Shown here: positions 22,637-29,533 of the stretch, one piece after another
How positions within the stretch are numbered: the stretch's first letter is position 1
How the letters are laid out: each line of letters begins with the position of its first letter
NCBI GenBank assembly: GCA_016839445.1
Contig: JAEOUG010000145.1
Span: 1-32,210, forward strand
Length of the DNA stretch: 32,210 nucleotides
DNA from: Candidatus Thorarchaeota archaeon
GTDB taxonomy: Archaea; Asgardarchaeota; Thorarchaeia; Thorarchaeales; Thorarchaeaceae
Direction: 5' to 3'
Notes under the pieces: generated by a model
The model's database searches: none
The model's input: only the letters and a program-made list of their open reading frames with translations
What the model was told of the DNA's origin: nothing
Translations under genes and position numbers: made by a program

Positions 22637-23428
22637 TCAGATCTCTGCTCGTACGAAGAAGATGGGTTCTACTGGGGAGTAGCTGAAGCCCATCCTTTCG
22701 TAGAGTTTCTGAGCTGCGAGATTGTTTGCGAAATAGTGAAGGATGGCAAGGTCCGAACGTTGCAGTATGTCTTCTGCTACGGCCTTGATGCATGCCTCTG
22801 CGTATCCCTTTCTTCTGTGGTCTGGATGAGTTGCCACGTTCCCAATCTCTGAACCGTAGTGTGTCATGTAGTGGACGCCAGCCACACTCACTATCCCGTA
22901 GTCCTCAGTGATGATTCCATAGAAGGGTCCGAGTTCGAGAGCGGTCGGCGTCCATGCTGGCGTACCACAGACTCTGTAAAGCTCCTTGAGTTCTTCTGAA
23001 TCATCCTGGGTCATTCTCACCGGCTCCGACTTACACTCGCACCGGAGTTCCGTTTCAAAATCAGCGTACATTTGCTTCTCCAACGTCGGGTCTACTTCCT
23101 TACACAGTGATTGAAGCTGCTCTAGCTGTTCCTGCGTGCAGATGGCAACGAAGCCCGACATCGAGAGCCTATCTCTGAACTCGTCCATCAGACGCTTCAG
23201 GTATGAGGTGTTCTCACTCCAGAATGCAGTAGCAACGAAGTCCAGGTCGCTGTAGAGGGAGAATACTGCCCGAATCCTGCCGTTGTCTCTGAGGACTTTC
23301 ACATCGCACCACTCGAGCAGCTGCGTGCAGTCAGCAATCAGAGTTATGTTCTCCAGAGGCTTCTCTGCAAGCATACGAAGGACCTCCATGGAGTTCTGAT
23401 CAGTTAGGGGTTCGATTTCTATAGGCAA
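22637..23428 (-). CDS. GNAT-family N-acetyltransferase
   Basis: A 263-aa protein from TTG 23428; no ATG lies nearby in frame. The C-terminal half (about 140-260) is a GNAT domain: MTQDDSEELKELYR, GVHYMTHYGSEIGNVATHPDHRRKGYAEACIKAV with the acetyl-CoA loop RRKGYA, and a final LHYFANNLAAQKLYERMGFSY. The N-terminal half (1-130) resembles a second, degenerate GNAT-like domain (RDNGRIRAVFSLYSDLDFVA). It is next to the KamA unit, and beta-lysine N-acetyltransferases are GNAT proteins that work with lysine aminomutase. That pairing is suggestive, but the acceptor substrate is not proven. Confidence 0.88.
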   Translation of the reverse strand: MPIEIEPLTDQNSMEVLRMLAEKPLENITLIADCTQLLEWCDVKVLRDNGRIRAVFSLYSDLDFVATAFWSENTSYLKRLMDEFRDRLSMSGFVAICTQEQLEQLQSLCKEVDPTLEKQMYADFETELRCECKSEPVRMTQDDSEELKELYRVCGTPAWTPTALELGPFYGIITEDYGIVSVAGVHYMTHYGSEIGNVATHPDHRRKGYAEACIKAVAEDILQRSDLAILHYFANNLAAQKLYERMGFSYSPVEPIFFVRAEI

Positions 23429-23534
23429 ACTGGACCAACCCGAGAGAGACGAGAGCTGCTACCCGCGATTATGAACCTTCTCAAAGAACTCACAACACCT
23501 CTCCTTCTGATTGTCACCAGGCATGTGAGTGGAA

Positions 23535-23581
23535 CACAAAAGAAGAAGAAACCGTCCTGAGCCTGCCGGCCGAGGACGGTT
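23535..23581 (-). terminator. intrinsic-like terminator of acidic microprotein
   Basis: On the minus strand, 27 bases after the stop of the 40-aa gene, a perfect 9-base stem AACCGTCCT (23581-23573) / AGGACGGTT (23558-23550) with a 14-base loop is followed by TCTTCTTCTTTTGTG. This hairpin-plus-T-run is a good terminator and supports an independent short transcript. Confidence 0.75.
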
Positions 23582-23607
23582 CAACTCATTGGCGACAAAC
23601 TGGGTAT

Positions 23608-23730
23608 CTACCAGTCTTCGTCGTCATCGTCGAAGTCTTCGTCGTCATCGTCATCCCAGTCGTCATCATCGAGATCTTCATCCCAGTCGTCATCATCTTC
23701 TGGGCCTGTGAAACGATAGCTGTACTTCAT
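23608..23730 (-). CDS. 40-aa highly acidic microprotein
   Basis: This short reading frame runs from ATG 23730 to TAG 23608. The protein starts MKYSYRFTGPEDDDDW and continues as two DDDDWD-type repeats and a final DFDDDDEDW. Of 40 residues, 26 are Asp or Glu; the only Lys/Arg are K2 and R6, and W occurs at 16, 25 and 40. AAAAGGTG lies eight to twelve bases before the ATG as ribosome site, and a strong hairpin-T-run terminator follows. It is probably a disordered, very acidic protein that may mimic nucleic acid or bind metal or basic proteins. No known family was recognised. Low-complexity sequence alone could mislead, but the RBS and terminator argue for a gene. Confidence 0.72.
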   Translation of the reverse strand: MKYSYRFTGPEDDDDWDEDLDDDDWDDDDDEDFDDDDEDW

Positions 23731-23966
23731 GGTGATTACACCTTTTCCGTCCCTGCCTACCACAGAAACAGTTATGCGTGACTGGAACCGTCAACACATC
23801 TCATATTGCCTTTTCAGCAAACTTCGTTGTCCAAAACCCTCTGAAGACGGCAAATCGCGTTTTCGACGCCATTGATTGAACAAGTGGGTTTTCCATCTCC
23901 ACAAAGAAGAAATACAGACCTGTTACACACGCGACGTGGTGTCACCTTAGGGAACTTGTCTATGAT

Positions 23967-24803
23967 GTGCAGTCTATGAGCGGGATTGAGCCTCAGGACT
24001 CCTCTGCTGAGGAGCTCGTTCAGCAGGGTCGGCCAACTATCATTGTTCTACTTGAGCGTAGCGAGGGCCTGAGGGAGGCAGCGCGACTTCTCGCACAAAT
24101 CCAGGGGATGCAGAGAATTGCGAGAGGCGTATTTCAATACAACATGAGCTATACAAAACTTCGCACATCGAGGGATCTGCCCAAGCACGTGGCACTTCGG
24201 AAGACGCGTTCAATCCCTAGGGTGCGAGAGGCTGTGGGGGACGCCTCACCTGCCAGGACCTATGCGCTTGTCACATATCGATTCGAAAATCCCACCGCCA
24301 AACAGAAGAAGGTCGTTCAAAGACTCAGACGAAGAGCCCCGGCTGTCAGATTAAGACCCGGCGTACTTCTCTTCCCCCATATAAGGGCTGGAGAATCGAG
24401 GAAGCAGTTTGGAGTTGAGTCAGAGCGGCCACCCATAGGCTCACTCGACTTCACAAGGAGACTGTCCGAGCTTTGCGCGCAGGTTCACCGGCTGACAAAA
24501 CTCCGCCTGGCTAATCCGGGCGACACCATGTTCGTCAACGAAGCAATCGAGTCGACAATCGCGTCCGCCTCGGAAGCCATGGAAGAGAGGCTTAGAGTCC
24601 TGAGGGGGGCCACCAAGGATGAGGGCATTCCAACAAGGAAACTCAGGGAGCGGTATAAGGAGATCTCAAGAGACTTCAAGGATCTCAAGATGACGGCATC
24701 CGTCATCCGCCATGTTTGGGGATACGACTCAGGTAGTCGCTTGAGGCGTGTCTATGACCTCCTTCTCGGTACACGGAGGGCAATCTCCGACAGAGCGGCA
24801 TGA
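23967..24803 (+). CDS. uncharacterised protein, Cas2/PaaX-like segment
   Basis: A 278-aa basic protein from GTG 23967 or ATG 23976. Residues 97-137 (YALVTYRFENPTAKQKKVVQRLRRRAPAVRLRPGVLLFPHI) have the strand-helix-strand layout of a ferredoxin-like fold as in Cas2, VapD and the PaaX C-terminal part: a strand ending in Y/D, an Arg-rich helix, then LxPGVxxFP. No catalytic residues of Cas2 are evident. The last 90 residues are helical and basic (LRERYKEISRDFKDLKMTASVIRH). RNA or DNA binding is likely from the charge but not shown. No CRISPR or cas gene is nearby. Confidence 0.75.
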   Translation: MQSMSGIEPQDSSAEELVQQGRPTIIVLLERSEGLREAARLLAQIQGMQRIARGVFQYNMSYTKLRTSRDLPKHVALRKTRSIPRVREAVGDASPARTYALVTYRFENPTAKQKKVVQRLRRRAPAVRLRPGVLLFPHIRAGESRKQFGVESERPPIGSLDFTRRLSELCAQVHRLTKLRLANPGDTMFVNEAIESTIASASEAMEERLRVLRGATKDEGIPTRKLRERYKEISRDFKDLKMTASVIRHVWGYDSGSRLRRVYDLLLGTRRAISDRAA

Positions 24804-24875
24804 CTCCCGGTATGATTGGTGCCCATCATGCGCTATTGGGTCGCCTTTTATTCAGAGTCCTGGTAGACACTTTCT

Positions 24876-26300
24876 ATGGAACCCAACAGAGTGCTTGTTC
24901 TGCTGTTCACTGTACTCCTTATTGTCACTCCCTCCTCCGCAGTGCTACTTCGGGTTCTAGGCACTGAAAGCATCTCATTAGATACCGCCCCTCAGGACAG
25001 TGACGAGCTTGAAATCGAGTGCAGTTCGGTCATCGTGACCGGCTCTGCCGCCAAAGACGGTCGAGCAATCCTGCTCAAGAACAGGGACTGGCCTTCAGAC
25101 AGAGCCCATCGCCCCATCTACTACCCTGCCACACCGAGCACTTACGCAGTCGTGGCAATCAATCAATTCACTATGGGGATAAACGAAGTGGGTCTAGCTG
25201 TCATGAACACCGCAATGCCCTCATTGGAACCAGACCCTGCGTATGGCAATCTGCCTCTGAATCAGAAGATACTGGAGACGTGCGAGTCTGTGGAAGAGGT
25301 TGCCCGTAGACTCAACGACTCGAGAGATGTACTTGGGCCTACGTACAGGTCATCTCTGGGAACCGTTGCCACGTGCGTAGGAGTGGTAGATAGATTCGGA
25401 GCGGGCGCGTTCTTCGAGATCAGCAATACGCAAGCCTACGCTGAGTTCGTTGTTGACGGCTACTCAACAAGAGCCAATACTCCGAGAATCTATGGAGGTA
25501 TATCTGCGCCGCCGGGCGGCAGAGATAGGTATCTCTTGGATGCATTAGATGCAGTCTTTTCCGAAAAGGGAGTGGTCTCGTGGCTTGATGTCATGCAGAG
25601 AGTATCGCGCTACGTGAGAAACAAGGAGAGCGGCACCAGCTACTTCTCGATTGACGGCGAAGCCTGCAATATGAACACTGTTGCATCCATGGTGGCCGTG
25701 AGCGGCGATGAGAGATATGACGGGAAGCTGAACTGCATGTGGGCCGCCTGTGGCCCTAACCCTCTGGCCGGCGTATTCATGCCCTCCATGGTACACATCG
25801 GCGAGCCGCCTCCGGTCCTGTCATCTCTCTGGTGCGAAACTGGTGACAAGTGGCTCTCCTGCTATGCCACAGAACCTAGCGAAACAGTGCTTCTCGACCC
25901 CTATCGAGTCCGGGAGGTTCAAGATGTTGCGTTCTTTACGGAGAACTACACCTGCTCAGAGTATGACCACCTAATGTCAACGATTCAGGACGGGCTTGAC
26001 AACACTCAACTGGGGGTTGTCCTGAGTGAGTACATCCAGAGAGTAGTACCCTATGCCGCTGAGGTGTATGTTGATGAGAACACAACATTGGAGCCCCCTC
26101 AGCGAACTGATCATACATTCACGACACAGGGCACTACATCAGGCACAACGTCCAGTGGCACATCATCAGAAACCGGCTTGACTACCACACCCACATCCGT
26201 TGCCACAAATGAGTTTCTAGCTGCCCTTGAGATGGGTCTTGGTCTGGCAATAGGCCTTGTAGCGGTGATCATGCTGGCTAGATGGAAGAAGCTACTGTGA
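24876..26300 (+). CDS. secreted, membrane-anchored C45-like hydrolase
   Basis: A 474-aa protein from ATG 24876. A TATA-like CCTTTTATTC about 27 bases upstream suggests a leaderless transcript. Residues 4-24 are a signal peptide. ECSSVIVTG with C49, followed by DGRAILLKNRDW, is the Ntn-hydrolase/C45 acyltransferase signature in which the Cys becomes the nucleophile after processing. TMGINEVGLAVMNTAMPS and GVVDRFGAGAFFEIS are the usual downstream strands. Residues 415-445 are a Thr/Ser-rich, likely glycosylated stalk, and LAIGLVAVIMLARWKKLL is a C-terminal membrane anchor. It is thus an external-facing enzyme. The substrate, perhaps a peptide or amide, is unknown. Confidence 0.85.
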   Translation: MEPNRVLVLLFTVLLIVTPSSAVLLRVLGTESISLDTAPQDSDELEIECSSVIVTGSAAKDGRAILLKNRDWPSDRAHRPIYYPATPSTYAVVAINQFTMGINEVGLAVMNTAMPSLEPDPAYGNLPLNQKILETCESVEEVARRLNDSRDVLGPTYRSSLGTVATCVGVVDRFGAGAFFEISNTQAYAEFVVDGYSTRANTPRIYGGISAPPGGRDRYLLDALDAVFSEKGVVSWLDVMQRVSRYVRNKESGTSYFSIDGEACNMNTVASMVAVSGDERYDGKLNCMWAACGPNPLAGVFMPSMVHIGEPPPVLSSLWCETGDKWLSCYATEPSETVLLDPYRVREVQDVAFFTENYTCSEYDHLMSTIQDGLDNTQLGVVLSEYIQRVVPYAAEVYVDENTTLEPPQRTDHTFTTQGTTSGTTSSGTSSETGLTTTPTSVATNEFLAALEMGLGLAIGLVAVIMLARWKKLL

Positions 26301-26360
26301 CTGACCCCTCACTCTAAGCCTTCCTCAACTGAGAACGAGATTTCGCACCAGAATACAGCT

Positions 26361-26624
26361 TCAATCTAGCAGCTTCTTGAAGGTAATCCAACGTATTCCA
26401 TCGTCGTCCTTCATCACGACCATCCTAAGGTCCATTTCCTTTGCATAGCTTCGGAGTGTGTGATGTGTAAGTCCCATGTATTTTACCACGTCATCTAGAC
26501 TCATCGGCTCTTCGGATTCCTTATACTTCTCAACCAGCTTCGTGAATCTTGGATAGTTCCTAGCGCGCCCTCTCCGATATCTCAACTCTGATTCGGGTTT
26601 TCTTCTAATTTCGTCTAGCCTCAT
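26361..26624 (-). CDS. small HTH regulator
   Basis: An 87-aa basic protein from ATG 26624. Its N-terminus is Arg-rich (RRKPESELRYRRGRARNYPRFTKLV). Residues 40-70 (EPMSLDDVVKYMGLTHHTLRSYAKEMDLRMVVMKDDDGIRWI) look like a helix-turn-helix followed by a wing. No specific family was recognised. The start is near a TATA box (ATTATAAG, about 33 bases away), so it is nearly leaderless. A palindrome sits six bases upstream of the ATG, suggesting autoregulation. It is divergent from the BON-domain gene and may control it too. Confidence 0.75.
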   Translation of the reverse strand: MRLDEIRRKPESELRYRRGRARNYPRFTKLVEKYKESEEPMSLDDVVKYMGLTHHTLRSYAKEMDLRMVVMKDDDGIRWITFKKLLD

Positions 26625-26629
26625 ATTCG

Positions 26630-26643
26630 ACCGATATTTCGGT
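26630..26643. promoter_or_regulatory. operator palindrome before HTH regulator
   Basis: ACCGA-TATT-TCGGT is a perfect inverted repeat with four-base spacer. It lies between the TATA-like ATTATAAG (minus strand, about 26653-26660) and the regulator ATG, where a bound protein would block initiation. In the same divergent region a further CTATCG and CGATAG pair (about 26691-26724) flanks the BON-gene promoter. Confidence 0.55.
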
Positions 26644-26736
26644 AGGAATATTCACTTATAATTCTTCTCTATCTAATCTCTAATGTACCTCTATCGCAAC
26701 TCTTATTATGACTCTAATCGATAGTTAACCAAGGAA

Positions 26737-27408
26737 ATGAAACGTTTGAACAATAGAGACGAAGAAATCAAGAAAGGCGTCATAGACTCATTGTACTGGG
26801 ATGGCAGAGTTGATGCGTCCAATGTGAATGTCGACATCCACGACCAGAGAGTTACCCTTAGAGGCTCTGTAGCGAGCTACTCTGCCTCGGAGGCTGCTCT
26901 CTTCGATGCCTGGAGAGTTCCCGGTGTGACAAAGGTTGACAATCAGCTTCTGGTCAGGTTCCCATCACAGGCCAGACTGCCGTCTGACGAACAGATTCGG
27001 TCTAATGTCAAGAACATGCTTCTATGGAATGAAAGCACAAGAGACCAAGACATCGATGTCAAGGTAAAGAATGGGACTGTGGAGTTGGAGGGTTCTGTTG
27101 ATGCGTATTGGAGGAAGCTCCGCGCTGAGCAGATCGTCAAGGACGCTACAGGAGTAGTCGGCATCACTGACCGCCTTGCGGTCGTTCCAACAAAGGCGAT
27201 TCTAGACAACGTAATCGCTGAGGATATCACAAACGCGATAGATCGAGACTATGCCGTAAGAATCGATGACATAGATGTCAGGGTGCAAGATGGAAAGGTG
27301 ACTCTCTCCGGGAAACTACCAAATCGTTCGGCAATTGATGCCGCGCTTGATGCAGCATCCAACACATTCGGCGTCAAAGAAGTCGTCGACAGACTCGTCA
27401 TTGAATAG
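26737..27408 (+). CDS. triple BON-domain protein
   Basis: A 223-aa protein from ATG 26737 with AAGGA upstream. It has three BON domains: about 10-75 (EIKKGVIDSLYWDGRVDASNVNVDIHDQRVTLRGSVASYSA), 83-150 (DEQIRSNVKNMLLWNES, VKVKNGTVELEGSVDAY) and 157-222 (IAEDITNAIDRDYAV, VRVQDGKVTLSGKLPNRS, EVVDRLVIE). BON domains bind phospholipid or other ligands and are usually periplasmic in bacteria. Here no signal peptide or membrane helix is seen, so the protein is probably cytosolic. It is divergent from the small HTH regulator. Confidence 0.88.
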   Translation: MKRLNNRDEEIKKGVIDSLYWDGRVDASNVNVDIHDQRVTLRGSVASYSASEAALFDAWRVPGVTKVDNQLLVRFPSQARLPSDEQIRSNVKNMLLWNESTRDQDIDVKVKNGTVELEGSVDAYWRKLRAEQIVKDATGVVGITDRLAVVPTKAILDNVIAEDITNAIDRDYAVRIDDIDVRVQDGKVTLSGKLPNRSAIDAALDAASNTFGVKEVVDRLVIE

Positions 27409-27421
27409 CAATAGTCTTGCT

Positions 27422-27455
27422 GAGAGCTGTAGCTCTCCCCATTCTCTCCTTTATG
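27422..27455 (+). terminator. terminator of BON-domain gene
   Basis: GAGAGC (27422-27427), loop TGTA, GCTCTC (27432-27437), then CCCATTCTCTCCTTTATGG. The stem is short but perfect and is 13 bases after the stop codon. Confidence 0.55.
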
Positions 27456-27474
27456 GTTCCTGACAGGTTCTTTG

Positions 27475-27915
27475 CTAGTCTGTTTCGAAAGCAACTAAGT
27501 TCTCAAGAACTCGCTTGAGGTACGACTCAAACTGGTCTATCTCCTCACTAGTGAAGTTGTCGTAGAACAGCTTGGTCATGGCGACAGAGAGATCGATGTA
27601 TGCCTTCTGAAGTTTGTTGGTTTTCTCAGTCGTCCTGATCAGAACCTTTCTTCTATCCTCCTTTGACTGGACGCGATCGATATACCCGGATTCCTCGAGA
27701 TTGTCCAACAACTCACTCAAAGTGGACTTCCTCAGCAACGTCCTCTTGGCTATGTCATTGATCGGGACCTCATCCCTCTCCCAAAGGGCAAAGAGCACTC
27801 TCCCCTGTCCTGGTCCGATTTCGATCTCCTTCTGCTTCAGTAGTTCTGCAAAGACCCGCCTGCCCAGGTGATGGATCTTGGTGATTAGAAACCCGCCTTC
27901 TCTCTGTGACATCAT
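27475..27915 (-). CDS. MarR-family regulator
   Basis: A 146-aa protein from ATG 27915 or 27912. It shows the MarR winged helix: RVFAELLKQKEIEIGPGQGRVLFALWERDEVPINDIAKRTLLRKSTLSELLDNLEESGYIDRVQSKEDRRKVLIRTTEKTNKLQ. The recognition helix is LRKSTLSELLDNLEE, and the D-R-R-K-V wing is typical. Helices at both ends form the dimer interface. It lies seven bases after the PNPOx-like gene on the same strand and is the second gene of that operon. It probably represses the operon by binding the two palindromes at 28409-28445. The inducer may be a redox signal or a small aromatic compound. Confidence 0.9.
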   Translation of the reverse strand: MMSQREGGFLITKIHHLGRRVFAELLKQKEIEIGPGQGRVLFALWERDEVPINDIAKRTLLRKSTLSELLDNLEESGYIDRVQSKEDRRKVLIRTTEKTNKLQKAYIDLSVAMTKLFYDNFTSEEIDQFESYLKRVLENLVAFETD

Positions 27916-27922
27916 TCCTACA

Positions 27923-28387
27923 TTACTCCAATCTGAACTTGAAAGTCTGACTTCCGGTCCATCCCTTTACAGTCGATGGAAGGAGTCTGAGCACTGTATG
28001 GTCGGTATCATCGTACCCCTTTGGATAGTATCTTTCCCACCCATCGTGCCAAATCTCCTTCTTCAGCTCCACTTCCTTAACTATCTCAACCGTGCCTCCC
28101 AACATCACTCCTTGCCAGTTGTCGGAATTGCAGTAGTACGCTGAGACTCTTGGATTATCCAAGATGTGAGGAATCTTCTCAGAACTTGTGTTTGTAGTGA
28201 AGATGACCATCAGGGCCGTCGCGTGATCCTCGAATAGAGGAATCAGCTTTGGAAATCGATCCTTGTTGCGAAGATTGAACATGGCCCTTGTGTGCGGTGC
28301 TCCATCTTCGTCCACAGTTGTGAGATATGACGGCCAAGCCGTTTCCAGAACATGTAGACACAGCTTCGTCAATTCAGTGTCTGACAT
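27923..28387 (-). CDS. PNPOx-like FMN-binding protein
   Basis: A 154-aa protein from ATG 28387 (MSDTELTKLC), with AAGGTG about ten bases upstream. A longer frame to 28498 crosses the palindromes and is not favoured. The fold is a split beta-barrel: SYLTTVDEDGAPHTRAMFNLRNKDRFPKL, ATALMVIFTTNTSSEKIPHILDNPRVSAYYCNSDNWQGVMLGGTVEIV. These match pyridoxamine 5'-phosphate oxidase-like (general stress protein 26) proteins, which bind FMN, F420 or haem. Cofactor is not certain. It is the first gene in an operon with MarR. Confidence 0.88.
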   Translation of the reverse strand: MSDTELTKLCLHVLETAWPSYLTTVDEDGAPHTRAMFNLRNKDRFPKLIPLFEDHATALMVIFTTNTSSEKIPHILDNPRVSAYYCNSDNWQGVMLGGTVEIVKEVELKKEIWHDGWERYYPKGYDDTDHTVLRLLPSTVKGWTGSQTFKFRLE

Positions 28388-28408
28388 CACGCTACACCTT
28401 GCACTAAT

Positions 28409-28445
28409 AGTTCGATACCGAACTAAGATAATTCGAGGTCGAACT
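28409..28445. promoter_or_regulatory. two palindromes upstream of PNPOx-marR operon
   Basis: AGTTCG-ATAC-CGAACT (28409-28424) is perfect, and AATTCG-AGGT-CGAACT (28430-28445) has one mismatch. The centres are 21 bases apart, two turns of B-DNA, so two dimers would bind on the same face. They sit 22-58 bases before ATG 28387. The same spacing and half-site point to a single regulator, most likely the MarR protein encoded in the operon. Confidence 0.75.
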
Positions 28446-28520
28446 ATATTGCTTTCGGTCGCAGCCGTCATTTGGTGCTTCGTCAGGAAGCACACCAATG
28501 TGGAACGCGCGGCGAAGAAT

Positions 28521-29375
28521 CTAGTTGGATTTCTCTTCGCTTCGTTTGTCCCTGACCTTATCCATGAACTCAGGAGTGATTATGGTGACGCCCTCCGTCT
28601 TTGCAGCCTCTACAACGCCCTTGAAGACTCGCTTGAGGAAGATGCGAGGGACGTTGATAATCTTCTCGCATGCCTCAGGGGTCCACTCAACAGATGGATC
28701 GTATCTCTGAGCAGCGTACATTACCGTGTTGACGTTGACTCCCTTGGATTTTGGTATGTCCACGGCATACGGTTTCTTCGTTTCGGCAAACCAGAATGAG
28801 GTGTTGTCGCGAAAGCCCCAGTCAATTGGCAGACTGGGAAAGCGCTTGGCCTCTAGACCATTTACAATCGCATCTCTGTACTCCCTTCTCAGAAGGATGT
28901 TGTCGACTCGAAGCAAGAAGTTCGAGCATCCCTCAATCAAAGAGACCTCATGGGATTCATCCCATGTACACTCGAAGATCTGAACCGCCTCTTCAACAAG
29001 CTCTGGATGCTCCCCGTTTCCATTATCACGCCGCGAGGGAATCAGCGTGAAGATGCTGTTCTTCATCTTCTCCTCTGTGGATTCTCCCGGGAAGCCAAGC
29101 GTGACGCAGTTCTCCATGTACTTCTTCTCATCTGGAATGAAGTTGATGGCGCACATTCCAGTCCTTCTGATGTTGGTCGCTGTGTTGCTGTCTTCTCGAC
29201 AGATAAGCATCATAGCGTACTTCCCCTCGCCTGCGATGATGTGGGGGAAACAGAGTGAATAGGGTCCCAAGTTCGTCTGCCCTGACTCTGCGAGGGTGCT
29301 TACTAGAACGACTGGCATTGGAAAGAAGCTTGATGTCTGGTAGAAGTTGTCTAACATCCGAATCTCTTCGAACAT
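28521..29375 (-). CDS. flavin reductase-like protein
   Basis: A 284-aa protein from ATG 29375, preceded by AGGTGAC. Residues 15-165 form an FMN-binding split barrel of the flavin reductase type: FFPMPVVLVSTLAESGQTNLGPYSLCFPHII, YAMMLICREDSNTATNIRRTGMCAINFI and CSNFLLRVDNILL. The C-terminal 100 residues (WGFRDNTSFWFAETKKPYAVDIPKSKG, MYAAQRYDPSVEWTPEACEKI, FKGVVEAAKTEGV) are an extension beyond the usual 180 residues. The extension may bind a partner oxygenase or substrate. It lies upstream of the PNPOx-marR operon on the same strand, with a 133-base gap. Confidence 0.85.
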   Translation of the reverse strand: MFEEIRMLDNFYQTSSFFPMPVVLVSTLAESGQTNLGPYSLCFPHIIAGEGKYAMMLICREDSNTATNIRRTGMCAINFIPDEKKYMENCVTLGFPGESTEEKMKNSIFTLIPSRRDNGNGEHPELVEEAVQIFECTWDESHEVSLIEGCSNFLLRVDNILLRREYRDAIVNGLEAKRFPSLPIDWGFRDNTSFWFAETKKPYAVDIPKSKGVNVNTVMYAAQRYDPSVEWTPEACEKIINVPRIFLKRVFKGVVEAAKTEGVTIITPEFMDKVRDKRSEEKSN

Positions 29376-29484
29376 CTCTGATTGTCACCTAAGGGCTGTC
29401 AATGCGCAATCCACGGTCCCATGGATGTCGGGGCTTCTGACGCCCATCTGAATATTAGAGTATTCCTGATATCATCGGATTGGA

Positions 29485-29524
29485 ATGAGAGAAAAAGAAG
29501 GGGGGAAGCAGGAACCCTGCTTCC
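29485..29524 (-). terminator. strong terminator of surface-protein gene
   Basis: On the minus strand, ten bases after the stop codon of the surface protein, GGAAGCAGG (29524-29516), loop GTT, CCTGCTTCC (29512-29504) form a perfect 9-base stem. CCCCTTCTTTTTCTC follows. The arrangement is like a bacterial intrinsic terminator. Confidence 0.8.
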
Positions 29525-29533
29525 AAGTGTAGA

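Noticed and set aside
23731-23966. Further gene between the acidic microprotein and the gene at 23967
   Set aside because: Only short frames without ribosome sites are present; the region probably holds the two promoters, though no strong TATA box was identified.
28388-28498. 37-residue N-terminal extension of the PNPOx-like protein
   Set aside because: It would be encoded by the operator and promoter sequence; the ATG at 28387 has a ribosome site and gives the usual family length.
28263-28799. Plus-strand frame of 178 codons
   Set aside because: It runs through the palindromic operators and is antisense to two flavoprotein genes.
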